Shown: positions 1 to 8,900 of the stretch, piece after piece
How positions within the stretch are numbered: position 1 is the stretch's first letter
Layout of the letters: each line of letters starts with the position of its first letter
Assembly: GCF_900108085.1 (NCBI RefSeq)
Contig: NZ_FNVR01000030.1
Location: 1-53,867, forward strand
DNA: 53,867 nt
Reading direction: 5' to 3'
Source of the DNA: Algoriphagus boritolerans DSM 17298 = JCM 18970
GTDB taxonomy: Bacteria > Bacteroidota > Bacteroidia > Cytophagales > Cyclobacteriaceae
The notes under the pieces: generated by a model
Seen by the model: the letters and a program-made list of their open reading frames with translations, nothing else
Told to the model about the DNA's origin: nothing
Databases searched by the model: none
Position numbers and translations under genes: made by a program

Positions 1-205
1 TTTTGCAGACTTCTCTCAGACTACCGTTGCGGGTCAAAACCGCATAGAACATGCAGATAAAATGATCGATCGACTTGAGTTTCTTGTAATACCTGTCTGC
101 GTTTTGCTGCTCTACAACCTCATTAAAAACTTCCATCGGGATCAGCGATAAAAGCTGGGCAATAATCGGATGGCCGGACAAAAAAATATGCTTACTTTGC
201 TTCAT
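1..205 (-). CDS. IS4-like transposase, N-terminal part (runs off window)
   Basis: The minus strand reads from an ATG at 205 to the window edge without a stop, giving 68 codons that begin MKQSKHIFLSGHPIIAQLL. The pattern (short basic start, a hydrophobic stretch ending in an IPMEVF-like motif, a Tyr/Lys-rich turn, then a FYAVLTRNGSLREVC-like segment) resembles the N-terminal DUF4372-type domain of IS4-family transposases, as I recall that family. The catalytic DDE core would lie outside the window, so intactness cannot be judged. A terminator-like hairpin lies 34 bp upstream of the start. Family assignment is by eye; another DDE family is possible. Confidence 0.65.
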   Translation of the reverse strand, partial: MKQSKHIFLSGHPIIAQLLSLIPMEVFNEVVEQQNADRYYKKLKSIDHFICMFYAVLTRNGSLREVCK

Positions 206-238
206 ATTGTTATTTCTTGGTCGAAACAACAATAGAAA

Positions 239-273
239 AAAGATGGGACAGCTCCAAAAAGCTTCCCATCTTT
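239..273 (-). terminator. Hairpin insulating the left-edge transposase
   Basis: AAAGATGGGA (239-248) and TCCCATCTTT (264-273) are perfect complements around a 15-nt loop that can itself pair GCT/AGC. On the minus strand the stem is followed by TTTTTTC, as in a Rho-independent terminator. Its position just upstream of the transposase start suggests it blocks outside transcription from entering the IS, a known regulatory device of insertion sequences. It may also lie close to the IS end. Confidence 0.6.
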
Positions 274-351
274 CATTTTGGTACTATTCCAAGATTAAAT
301 TATTTTGGACTCTCGCGTTCTCGGACGACAGTAACTATCAATAATGAAAAC

Positions 352-378
352 GCCGGCTGCAAAGTCGGCTTTTTTTTT
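352..378 (+). terminator. Terminator-like hairpin with T9 tract
   Basis: GCCGGC (352-357) pairs with GTCGGC (364-369, one G-T wobble) around TGCAAA and is followed by nine T residues. This is a canonical plus-strand terminator shape, yet no plus-strand gene precedes it. It may end a small RNA or be left over from a lost gene. Confidence 0.5.
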
Positions 379-400
379 GGCTACTCTCCAAGGGCTTCCA

Positions 401-431
401 GACCTGTCAGGTTTTCAAAACCTGACAGGTC
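401..431. repeat. 31-bp perfect palindrome
   Basis: Two 15-bp arms, beginning GACCTGTCAGG on the left and exactly mirrored on the right, flank a single central C. I recall palindromes with this ACCTGTCAGGTTTT core as interspersed repeats in other Cytophagia and Flavobacteriia genomes. There is only one copy here. Its function is unknown; on RNA it would form a strong hairpin. Confidence 0.8.
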
Positions 432-440
432 TCGTTGTTC

Positions 441-463
441 TGCTTCTCAAGAAGCTGGACTTA
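441..463 (+). repeat. Direct repeat, left copy (partner at 605-627)
   Basis: This 23-bp segment (TGCTTCTCAAGAAGCTGGAC plus TTA) recurs at 605-627 with three mismatches. The two copies bracket the fossil hairpin element at 500-576, so they may mark an old duplication or insertion event. Confidence 0.6.
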
Positions 464-499
464 GATTATCCTGTTCTTTAGAATATTTTTTCATTCATT

Positions 500-576
500 C
501 ACCATGCGTTCCGATGGAAGGCTTTTCAGATGCCGAACTTCCATGTTTTACCGACCAATTGTCCCGATGGGACATT
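500..576 (+). repeat. Fossil right arm (hairpins C and D) of the 45-47 kb element family
   Basis: CACCATGCGTTCC starts the segment and a TTACCGACCA-like stretch precedes its final hairpin, exactly as in the right arms of the elements at 45.2-47.4 kb. Hairpin C is degenerate (506-522, loop GAT, one mismatch in the stem). Hairpin D (TGTCCC/GGGACA around GAT, 560-574) is intact. No A/B left arm is found upstream. The copy lies 44 kb from the main array, so the family is dispersed and half-units occur alone. Confidence 0.75.
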
Positions 577-604
577 AAGAAGAGGGTTATTTTTCTTGTT
601 ATCC

Positions 605-627
605 TGCTTTTCCAGAAGCTGGACTAA
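605..627 (+). repeat. Direct repeat, right copy (partner at 441-463)
   Basis: 20 of 23 bases match 441-463, sharing the AGAAGCTGGACT core. See the left copy. Confidence 0.6.
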
Positions 628-850
628 ATCAAATTTTCTTTGCCTGAAAATAAGAATGTAGCATTTTCATTTGATATTTAGTTGAGCTTTAGATTCGGGT
701 TCAAAAAAGCTTCAAATTATGAAATCGAGCATAGCGAAATTTGACACACAGAGGGTTTTTTATCCATCATGCGAGATTCCATATGGCCTTTAAAAAAAAT
801 AATAATCATATGAAAAGGGACATTTTTTTTAATTTTTTTTGTGCGTATGA
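628..850. other. Non-coding A/T-rich stretch
   Basis: Apart from A/T runs around 790-840 I see no gene, RNA or repeat structure here. It sits between the repeat remnants and the pseudogene at 851. Confidence 0.5.
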
Positions 851-1105
851 GTTTGTCAGTTTCCTTACAGAAGGACCCGGAATTTAAAGGGCATTCTGGA
901 CTTTCAGCTTTCTGATGGAAATAATATCACAGATCAAAGTGGTTTGGGCTATTTGGTAGGACTTGGAGGGAAAGTGCAAAAAGAAAAGTTTTCGTTTTCG
1001 CTTTTTCCCAATTACAAAAGACACTGCGTCCTACCTTTTGAGAATAATGGAGATTCAAAAGATATTTTGTGAGAATTTAGGGTTCGACTTGGGTATCGGT
1101 TTTAA
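851..1105 (+). pseudogene. Remnant of an outer-membrane beta-barrel protein
   Basis: A frame with no start codon reads through alternating polar/hydrophobic strands (GLGYLVGLGGKV, KFSFSLFPNYKR) and ends in VRLGYRF followed by TAA, the terminal-Phe signature of an outer-membrane beta-barrel C terminus. A TGA at 1070-1072 interrupts it just before the last strand, and a stop at 848-850 closes the 5' side. The style resembles the intact small OMP at 34143-34769, but I cannot show homology. I read it as the dead 3' end of an OMP gene in a region littered with mobile-element remains. Confidence 0.6.
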
Positions 1106-1143
1106 CAGATGACATTCTTTTCTTTTGATGATAACTCCTTTCT

Positions 1144-1269
1144 ATGAAATACATTTGGATTGGGATTCTAGTACTTGTTATGTTTTCTTCATGTAATCGA
1201 GAAGAGGATCAGCTGATTATTTCACCTCCTTGTTTTGAGGGCTGTTCTTATATTTTCAAGAAAATTTAG
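1144..1269 (+). CDS. Very small predicted lipoprotein (41 aa)
   Basis: The reading frame starts with ATG and encodes MKYIWIGILVLVMFSSC, a Lys-then-hydrophobic signal peptide ending in a lipobox-like FSSC. About 24 residues follow, including an Asn-Arg-Glu-Glu-Asp stretch and two more Cys, ending at TAG 1267-1269. It could be a genuine tiny lipoprotein or the truncated start of a larger one. The pseudogene directly upstream makes decay plausible. Small Bacteroidota lipoproteins of this type are usually uncharacterised, and no function can be assigned. Confidence 0.45.
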   Translation: MKYIWIGILVLVMFSSCNREEDQLIISPPCFEGCSYIFKKI

Positions 1270-1283
1270 TTTTTCGAAAAGAC

Positions 1284-3521
1284 TTAGTTTACTTTATTCC
1301 AATCCACTTTCTCTGCTGAAATCGGCAAATCCCTCACTCTTGTCCCAGTGCCGTTAAACACCGCATTTGCAATTGCCGCAGCAACTGGTCCCTGAGCGGC
1401 TTCACCGGCTCCCATTGGTGCAAGTTCCGGTCTGTTGATGATGTGTACTTCCACTACCGGAACTTCCTTTGATCTAAGAATCGGGTAGGAGTTCCAGTCG
1501 GTACTCAGTACACCATTTTCATCGAAATCTACTTTTTCCAGCAGAGTCCAACTGGCCGATTGGATCATTCCGCCTTCGGTTTGATTTTTCAGCCCATCAG
1601 GATTGATGCATTGCCCGGAATCAATTACTCCGGTTAGTTTCTCTAATTTGAAGGTTTTGGAAGTTTTGTCAACAGTAATTTCAGCTACAACAGCGAAGTA
1701 AGAAGCAGAATTTTTATACTTAGAAAATGCGACTCCAAAACCTTTGTTTGCTGCGTTTTGAGCAGAATTCCAACTTGTTTTTTGTCTGACAGCTTGTAAA
1801 ACTGCCTTTGCACGAGCATCATTTAGATTCTTTAGCCTAAACTCGATTGGGTCCATTTCAGCAGCCAAAGCCAGTTCATCCATAAATGATTCCAGCGCGA
1901 AGATATTTCCATAAGCCCCCAATCCTCTCAAAGCTGAAGTTCTGAGTGGACCTTCGTAATTGTGGAGCAAAAGTCGCTTGGAAGGAATGGTATAGAGCGG
2001 AATTGCATTCCGATAAGAACCTCCGGAAAATCCTCCCTTTCGAAATTCAAGGGCCTTTTCCAGATGTCGGGCGGAAATGTAATGTCCTCCATTTCCATTG
2101 GGTCGGGTGCTGTGGGTGTCCGAAAATAAATTGGTTCCCCAAGCAATAATTTTCCCTTCCTCATCTATTCCTGCCTCAAGCTGTATCACCATGGCTGATC
2201 CGTAAGGTTCCCACTGATGCTCGTCTTCTCTCATCCATTGAAGTCGGACGGGTCTTTCAGGGAATGATCGAGCAATTAATGCAGCCTCTGCGGATACATC
2301 ATCTGCTCCATTGTGTCCATAGCAGCCCGAACCCGGCATTCCGATACAGCGGATTTTTTCGGTTCCGATTCCCAATAAATCTGAAAGGGAATTCTGAAGA
2401 GGATAGACTCCCTGAGTAGGTGACCAGACCGTCAGGTTTCCAGACTTCCATTCTGCCACTGCACAGGAAGGTCCGGTAGAGGCATGCATGTGGTAGGGAC
2501 GGTGATATTCCTGTTTGACTCTTTTGGAGGCATTTTCCAGTTCGGAATTAAAATCAGGGGAATTCTCTATTGTCTCCGGAGACATGGATTTGGCTTTCAT
2601 GTCCTCAAAAAGCGAATCCTGAGAAACTTTGATTTTTGGAGTTTCCCATTCGGAAATAGCTTTCATCAGCATCCAAGCTTTCACTGCTTGATATTCTCGG
2701 GTTGCAATCACTGCTATAAAGCTCCCGTCTCGGATAACTTTTAAAACCCCTTCCAGCTTTGAAACTTCTGAAAAATCATACGTCCGTAGTTTTGCTCCAT
2801 AGCTGGGTGGATGCAAAACCCTGGCGTGCACCATTCCATCGAGCCGGATGTCATGGACGAAGTGCGCCTTACCTCTAACCAAGTTTTTAATATCATCTCT
2901 CGCGATTGGTTTACCGACTAGTCGATGTTCCTCATGGCTTTTTGGAATAGCATTTCCGGTGATTTTTCCTTCGATATGTTTTCCTTCGAGCAGTTTCCAG
3001 TAGGAAATCTCCTTGTTCGATTTATTTTTGATTATTCCATTTTCAACGCTAAGATTTGCGACATCCTCTTTCCAAGTTTGCGAAGCCAAAGTGAGCATAT
3101 AGCGTTTTGCTTCAGCTGCAGCCTGTCTGATGGCTTTTCCGCTTCCTTCCACTGAATTGCTTCCGGCAGTGTAGCCTTCATTAGCGGTCTGCCCGGTATC
3201 GCCATTGATGATGTGGCAAATCTCAAATGGCACATCCAGTTCTTCAGCTGCCATTTGGAGGAGAGTGGTTCGGATGCCCTGTCCCAATTCCTGCTTTCCG
3301 GTTAGGATAGTCACATGGCCGGCTGCATCCAGTCTGATCCAGGAATCGATCAACTCCTTGTCACCATGAGGCCGAACCGGAATTCCTGAGTAAGTTTCGG
3401 GCTGTGATTTGGCGCTTCCGGTACAGGAAAATAAAGGTATCAGTTGAAATCCGAGCACAAGTTGTCCGGATGATTTCAGGAATTTTCGTCTTGAAAAATC
3501 CATTGATTTTGTGTTTTCCAT
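1284..3521 (-). CDS. Molybdenum hydroxylase large subunit (IorB/aldehyde oxidase type), Tat-exported
   Basis: The 745-aa protein begins with a twin-arginine signal (SRRKFLKSSG) whose hydrophobic part ends in LFSC, so it is probably exported folded and may be lipid-anchored. The remainder matches the xanthine dehydrogenase/isoquinoline 1-oxidoreductase beta family: a GKQELGQGI substrate-channel motif near the start, Gly-rich molybdopterin loops, and the C-terminal GAGEAAQGP segment in which Glu707 corresponds to the catalytic Glu of the family. Its stop-to-start neighbour is the [2Fe-2S] subunit upstream at 3525, 3 bp away, forming the usual two-gene operon. Family members hydroxylate N-heterocycles or aldehydes; the substrate here cannot be told. 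I see no cytochrome c partner gene next to the pair. Confidence 0.88.
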   Translation of the reverse strand: MENTKSMDFSRRKFLKSSGQLVLGFQLIPLFSCTGSAKSQPETYSGIPVRPHGDKELIDSWIRLDAAGHVTILTGKQELGQGIRTTLLQMAAEELDVPFEICHIINGDTGQTANEGYTAGSNSVEGSGKAIRQAAAEAKRYMLTLASQTWKEDVANLSVENGIIKNKSNKEISYWKLLEGKHIEGKITGNAIPKSHEEHRLVGKPIARDDIKNLVRGKAHFVHDIRLDGMVHARVLHPPSYGAKLRTYDFSEVSKLEGVLKVIRDGSFIAVIATREYQAVKAWMLMKAISEWETPKIKVSQDSLFEDMKAKSMSPETIENSPDFNSELENASKRVKQEYHRPYHMHASTGPSCAVAEWKSGNLTVWSPTQGVYPLQNSLSDLLGIGTEKIRCIGMPGSGCYGHNGADDVSAEAALIARSFPERPVRLQWMREDEHQWEPYGSAMVIQLEAGIDEEGKIIAWGTNLFSDTHSTRPNGNGGHYISARHLEKALEFRKGGFSGGSYRNAIPLYTIPSKRLLLHNYEGPLRTSALRGLGAYGNIFALESFMDELALAAEMDPIEFRLKNLNDARAKAVLQAVRQKTSWNSAQNAANKGFGVAFSKYKNSASYFAVVAEITVDKTSKTFKLEKLTGVIDSGQCINPDGLKNQTEGGMIQSASWTLLEKVDFDENGVLSTDWNSYPILRSKEVPVVEVHIINRPELAPMGAGEAAQGPVAAAIANAVFNGTGTRVRDLPISAEKVDWNKVN

Positions 3522-3524
3522 GAC

Positions 3525-3995
3525 TCAGAAGGGTTGAGTTGATTCGGCTGCGATTTTCACTGCTTGAATAAACCTGGAATGGGTGCCACATCGACAAATG
3601 ACCCGCTGAAGGGCCTCTCGTATCTCTTTGTCAGATGGATTGGGATTTTTTCGCAAGAGCGCGACCGCCGAAATTATCATTCCGTTGATGCAGTAGCCGC
3701 ACTGAGCTGCCTGGGCTTCGATAAATGCCTCTTGAATTGGATGAAGTTTTCCGTCTTTTTCGAGACCTTCCAGGGTTACGATTGATTTGGACTGAGCAGA
3801 TTGGCAAGATAACAAGCAGGAAGGCTCGGCTTCTCCGTCCAAGAGTACCATGCAGGCTCCGCATTGCTGGAGGCCACAGCCGAATTTTGTGCTGTTGATT
3901 CCAAACTCTTCACGGAGAATGTACAGTAAAGGCTCTGAAGGGTCTGTCGAGAAGGACTTATTCTCAGAATTGACATTTAGCTTGATTGGCTCCAT
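3525..3995 (-). CDS. [2Fe-2S] small subunit of molybdenum hydroxylase
   Basis: The 156-aa protein starting MEPIKLNVNSENKSF has the plant-ferredoxin-like domain (Cys40, Cys45, Cys48, Cys60) and the helical CO-dehydrogenase-type domain (Cys99, Cys102, Cys134, Cys136 in CGYC and CRC contexts), so it binds two [2Fe-2S] clusters. It passes electrons from the Mo cofactor subunit encoded 3 bp downstream. I chose the ATG at 3995 because the first conserved beta strand begins there; a longer reading to 4040 adds only an atypical 15-residue extension. It has no signal peptide, so it probably travels with the large subunit through Tat. Substrate unknown. Confidence 0.9.
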   Translation of the reverse strand: MEPIKLNVNSENKSFSTDPSEPLLYILREEFGINSTKFGCGLQQCGACMVLLDGEAEPSCLLSCQSAQSKSIVTLEGLEKDGKLHPIQEAFIEAQAAQCGYCINGMIISAVALLRKNPNPSDKEIREALQRVICRCGTHSRFIQAVKIAAESTQPF

Positions 3996-4140
3996 CACTT
4001 TTTTTTGTGAAAATGGTTGATTTTCAAAGTAAAAAATCAAATCGCCAATAACAATTCAAGAAAGGATTGATGGTTGGGATGGGTTATGAATTACCATCCA
4101 AAGCTTGGTAAAGCTGAATAGCGTAGGAATAAAAACAAAA

Positions 4141-4168
4141 AAAAGCATCCGCTTTGGCGAATGCTTTT
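4141..4168 (-). terminator. Terminator downstream of tRNA-Cys
   Basis: AAAAGCAT-C-CGC pairs with GCG-A-ATGCTTTT around a TTTG loop, a near-perfect 28-bp stem-loop with A runs on one side and T runs on the other, so it could act in both directions. It starts 8 bp after the tRNA 3' end on the minus strand. Confidence 0.75.
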
Positions 4169-4175
4169 TAAAATG

Positions 4176-4246
4176 AGGTCGAGAGCGGATTCGAACCGCT
4201 GTACGAGGTTTTGCAGACCTCTGCCTAGCCACTCGGCCACTCGACC
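4176..4246 (-). tRNA. tRNA-Cys (anticodon GCA)
   Basis: On the minus strand a 71-nt cloverleaf folds: acceptor GGTCGAG/CTCGACC with U73, a D arm around GAGTGGCTA, anticodon stem GAGGT/ACCTC with loop CTGCAAA giving anticodon GCA, and T arm AGCGG-TTCGAAT-CCGCT. The U73 discriminator fits cysteine. CCA is not encoded. A near-ideal promoter lies upstream (4263-4293) and a terminator downstream (4141-4168), so it is a single-gene transcript. Confidence 0.95.
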
Positions 4247-4262
4247 CTAGGTTTTCGGATGG

Positions 4263-4293
4263 CAAATGTAAGACTATTCTTTACTTGATCAAA
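4263..4293 (-). promoter_or_regulatory. Bacteroidota promoter of tRNA-Cys
   Basis: On the minus strand TTTG (4293-4290), exactly 19 nt, then TACATTTG (4270-4263), matching the consensus TTTG-N19-TAnnTTTG of the Bacteroidota primary sigma factor. The -7 box ends 16 bp before the tRNA. Between this and the act promoter (4294-4537) I see only A/T-rich DNA. Confidence 0.85.
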
Positions 4294-4537
4294 CAAGGAA
4301 TTTTTGAAAAATTGTTCCAAGTGATTTTTGGACCCCCCAAAAAATGGGCTGGATAATCTTTTTTCAGGTCGGAAAAGCTGATAATCAGGAGTGTATGAAT
4401 TGGAATCAAAAAATCCATTATTTATATCAATTCTAAATAAATAAAGCTTTTTAAAAAAATCTATAAACCATTGAATATCAATATTTTAATAAGACATATT
4501 TTACCTTTTGGATCATTTATTCCATCGGGAATTCTTA

Positions 4538-4568
4538 TTTGAATAATTAGCGTCGGGTAGTACCTTTG
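4538..4568 (+). promoter_or_regulatory. Promoter of the act/cox respiratory cluster
   Basis: TTTG (4538-4541), a 19-nt spacer and TACCTTTG (4561-4568) match the Bacteroidota consensus with the same spacing as the tRNA-Cys promoter. It lies 44 bp before the actA ATG. No other equally good site was seen in the 366-bp gap. It is the likely main promoter for the genes from 4613 to 19577. Confidence 0.85.
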
Positions 4569-4612
4569 CAGGGGTTAAAGAGAACCTTAAAAACTATTTA
4601 ATTAGCTAATAT

Positions 4613-5875
4613 ATGTCATCTAAACGCTCGTTAGTAGGGATTCTATTGAGTTCCCCGACACTGGCAGTGCTGTTTTTCTTGCTGATTGGAGTTTCAGCGC
4701 ATGCCGCAGATCCAGCGGTGGTGAATAGTCCTGAGGCCATTGAAGTGGGAAAAACTGTTTTCAATGCTAACTGTAAGACTTGTCACAAATTGGATCAAAA
4801 ATATATTGGTCCGGCATTACGTGGTGCAACAGATCGGAACAGCGCAGAGTGGGTTAAAACTTGGATAAAAAATTCTGGAGAAGTGATCGCTTCAGGCGAT
4901 TCTTATGCAGTTGCTTTGTACAAGGAATACAATAATTCCATAATGCCGGCTTATACTTTCCTTAGTGATGCCGAGTTGGATGGGCTTCTTTCTTATATTG
5001 AATACGGTGACGTTGTAGATCCTAATGCAGCAGCAGCGACTATTGGAGGAGAAACAGGAGCAGTCGGAGCAGGTGGAGGAATTCCAAGCGAATACCTAAC
5101 TGTAATTCTGGGAGTTTTGATTTTGGTACTCCTACTCATTTTGGTCGTGCTTGGATTGATCATCTCAGTATTGACCAAGTATATCAACAGGCAAGATCTT
5201 CCTGAGGATGACAAAGAATTCGTTTCTCAGAAATTTGAGCTGGGTAAAGTTTTTAAAAGTGACGCCTTTATTATTGTCATAACTGCTCTTGTTATTGCTT
5301 TGGTAGCAAAGACCGCGATTGACGGATTATATTCTGTAGGGGTGCAGCAAGGTTACGCACCTGCACAACCCATTGCTTTCTCTCATGCGCTTCATGCAGG
5401 ACAATACGAGATTGCCTGTCAGTATTGCCACACCGGAGTAGAAATCGGTAAATCAGCCAACATTCCTTCCGCCAATATTTGTATGAACTGTCATACACAC
5501 ATTCAGAATGTGGGGGGTAAAGAAGGAATCTCTCCTGAAATCCAGAAAATCTACAATGCAGTCGACAACAATCAGCCAATCGAATGGGTGAGAGTACACA
5601 ATTTGCCTGATTTAGCCTATTTCAATCACTCACAGCATGTGGCTGTAGGCGGTATTGAATGTCAAACTTGCCATGGTCCCATTCAGGAAATGGAAGTAGT
5701 CGGTCAGCACAGTTCTTTGACTATGGGTTGGTGTATTGATTGCCACAGACAGACTGAAGTCGCTACCCAAGGCAATGCCTATTATGATAAGTTAGTTCAA
5801 CTTCACTCAGATTCCAAAGATGCTTTGAAAGTCAAAGACATCGGTGGTCTGGAGTGTGCCAAGTGCCACTATTAA
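4613..5875 (+). CDS. actA: ActA of alternative complex III, with extra N-terminal monohaem cytochrome c domain
   Basis: The 420-aa protein carries six CXXCH haem-c motifs. An N-terminal signal/anchor segment (about 14-30) is followed by a class I cytochrome c domain with C54-H58 and a SIMPAY segment that probably gives the Met ligand. Two membrane segments follow (about 160-190 and 216-238). The C-terminal multihaem part has CXXCH at 269, 290, 350, 374 and 415. That part is the pentahaem ActA of alternative complex III, which takes electrons in the periplasm during menaquinol oxidation. It is the first gene of actABCDEF, directly behind a consensus promoter. The fused monohaem domain could act as a tethered carrier to the oxidase (inference). 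Confidence 0.93.
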   Translation: MSSKRSLVGILLSSPTLAVLFFLLIGVSAHAADPAVVNSPEAIEVGKTVFNANCKTCHKLDQKYIGPALRGATDRNSAEWVKTWIKNSGEVIASGDSYAVALYKEYNNSIMPAYTFLSDAELDGLLSYIEYGDVVDPNAAAATIGGETGAVGAGGGIPSEYLTVILGVLILVLLLILVVLGLIISVLTKYINRQDLPEDDKEFVSQKFELGKVFKSDAFIIVITALVIALVAKTAIDGLYSVGVQQGYAPAQPIAFSHALHAGQYEIACQYCHTGVEIGKSANIPSANICMNCHTHIQNVGGKEGISPEIQKIYNAVDNNQPIEWVRVHNLPDLAYFNHSQHVAVGGIECQTCHGPIQEMEVVGQHSSLTMGWCIDCHRQTEVATQGNAYYDKLVQLHSDSKDALKVKDIGGLECAKCHY

Positions 5876-5914
5876 TTCCTTATCCTATTTGCTAATTCAT
5901 TCCTAGAAATAAAA

Positions 5915-8900
5915 ATGAAGGAAAATAAAAAAACCTACTGGAAAGGGCTCGAGCAACTCAGCAACGATCCGGAGTTTGTAAAGCATGCCGACGGGGAGTT
6001 TGCAGAACTACCTAAAACGCTTGGCGAAGATGGTAGTGCATCCCGAAGAGATTTTCTCAAAGTAATGGGTTTCAGCTTGGCAGCGGCTTCTTTGGCAGCT
6101 TGTGAGGCTCCGATCAGAAAGGCAATCCCTTATGTCAATAAGCCGATTGATATCAACCCTTCTATTCCAAATTATTATGCATCGACATTTGCCTCCGGCG
6201 GAGACTATGCGGCGGTAGTGGTGAAAACAAGAGAAGGCCGTCCGATCAAGATTGATGGAAACGAGCTTTCTCCCATTAATAAAGGAAAAGTAAATGCAAT
6301 CGTGGAAGCCTCCGTGCTTTCGCTATACGATAAGCAAAGGCTAGCTGGACCTATGATCGGTGGCGCAGCTGCGGAATGGGCTGCTTTGGATACAGAGGTG
6401 AAAAGCAAATTGGCTTCTGCCGGTACTGTCAAGATTGTAGCGAATACCATCCTTTCTCCATCTACCGAAAAAGCACTTCAGGAATTTGCAGCGGTGTTCG
6501 GTGGAGCGGAATTGATCATGTATGATCCGATTTCAAATTACGGTATTGCAAAAGCTGCCGAGACCTATTTTGGATCTAGTGTAATTCCTTCCTATCATTT
6601 CGATAAGGCTAAGACGATCGTTTCTTTTGGAGCGGATTTCCTTGGAACCTGGATTTCTCCAATCGAATTTGCAGGAGCTTACGCTAAAACGAGAAAAATC
6701 AGCAAGGAAAAACCTGAAATGTCCAGGCATTATCAGTTTGAATCCAACTTGTCCATGACAGGTGCAAATGCTGATTACAGAACGCCAATCAAAGCTTCTC
6801 AAAGCGGACTGGCTGTTTTGGCTCTTTATAACGCTATCGCAAGTAAGTCTGGTGCAGCTACAGTAAATGCTCCTAAAGTAGAAGTTGCGAACTTGGACAA
6901 AGCAGCAACTGATCTCTTGGCTTCAAAAGGAGCTTCTCTTGTAGTTTCCGGATCAAATGATCCAAACGTTCAGATAGTCATCAACGCAATCAATGAATTG
7001 CTTGGAAATAACGGTGTAACGGTTGACTTCGCAAATCCTGTTTTCTTCAGAAGAGGAAATGACGAGCGAATGAATCAGTTCGTGACCGAATTGAAATCAG
7101 GTCAAGTAGGTGGAGTCGTTTTCTACAACTGTAATCCAGTTTACGATCATGCTCGTGGTGCTGAAATCGCTGAAGGTATTGGTAAGGCAAAAGTTAGTAT
7201 TTCTACAAATGGAACGTTGGATGAAACCTCATCTCTGGTTCAGATTGTAGCTCCAGATCACCATTTCTTGGAGTCCTGGAATGACTTTCAGCCCAAACAA
7301 GGACATTTCTCATTGTCCCAACCGACAATATCCCCACTTTTCAACACAAGACAAGCACAGGAATCCTTTTTGGTATGGGCTGGCTCTACTACCACTTACT
7401 ACGACTATCTTCAGGCTAACTGGAATGCCACTTTATTTCCTTTAGCGGGAAATGGTGCAACTTTCCAGGAATTCTGGGATCAGGCACTGTATAATGGCGT
7501 GGTGTCTGTTGAAACTACGCCTAGTGCAGTTTCAGCAATCGGAGATGCTTCAGTCGCCGCTTCGACAGTTGCTCAAACTTACAAAGCCGATAATGAAGGT
7601 CCTGAATTAGTGATCTATTCCAAAGTCGGAATCGGAAATGGTACTTTCGCCAACAATCCGTGGCTTCAGGAAATGCCTGATCCAATCACAAAAGCTACTT
7701 GGGACAACTACCTGACTGTATCTCAGAAATGGGCAGCAGATAATGGAGTGACCATGTATGAGGAAAATACCCAAAAAGCTTCCATATCTGTAAATGGTAA
7801 ATCTTTGGTCGTTCCAATTTTGGTTCAACCGGGACAAGCCAATGGTACTTTCGGTTTGGCGATTGGCTATGGTAGAACCAAAGCCGGTAGAGTAGCAGAC
7901 GGAGTAGGTGTTAATGCATATGATTTGCTAGATGCCTCCAAAGGTTTTATCAATTTTGACATCACCACCGGAGTCGAAATTGCCGTGACAGGAGATTCTT
8001 ACAAAATCGCTCGAACTCAGACTCACCAAACTTTTATGGGACGCGAAAATGTGATCCAGGAGTCTGTACTTTCTGCCTACCAAGCCGATGCCTCAGCAGG
8101 TCGCTATAAGCCGGAAATCTATAAGGATGGCGAGTTTATAAAGCCGTCTAAGCTTTCCCTTTGGAAAGGTCATCAATATAGCCAGCACCACTGGGGGCTA
8201 GCCATCGATATGAATTCATGTATCGGTTGTGGTGCTTGTACTGTTGCCTGCCAGGTAGAAAATAACGTAGCAGTAGTCGGAAAGCAGGAAGTACTCAACA
8301 GAAGAGAAATGGCTTGGATCCGAATCGACCGCTATTATTCTTCAGACGCTCCGGCAGACGATCTATCAGGAATGGAAGTAGCAGCGGAAAATCCTGAAGT
8401 GACCTTCCAGCCGATGATGTGTCAGCAGTGTAACAATGCTCCCTGCGAGACGGTATGTCCGGTGGCCGCTACAACCCACTCGTCTGAGGGTCTAAACCAA
8501 ATGACTTATAACAGATGTATTGGTACAAGATATTGTGCCAACAACTGTCCGTATAAAGTGCGTCGATTCAACTGGTTCAAATACCACGACAATAAAGACT
8601 TTGCCGGAGTGAACATTGCTCAAAACGATGATTTGGGTAAAATGGTCTTGAATCCGGATGTAACTGTGCGGGTGCGGGGTGTGATGGAAAAGTGCTCCAT
8701 GTGCGTGCAGCGAATTCAGGCTGGCAAGTTGACTGCAAAACGTGAGAAGCGAACCGTTCAGGATGGAGAGATCAACATGGCTTGTGCTGTGGCCTGTCCG
8801 ACAGACGCGCTGGTATTTGGTGATATGAATGATCCAAACAGCAAAGTTTCCAAACTTCTGAAGATCGAAGAAACTACTTCCGCATTGAAGGAAGTAGGCG

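Noticed and set aside
217..627. A 136-codon open frame across the left-edge repeats
   Set aside because: It runs through the terminator hairpins, the 31-bp palindrome and the fossil element, and its composition (Ser/Arg/Phe-rich, no domain) looks like chance reading of repeats.
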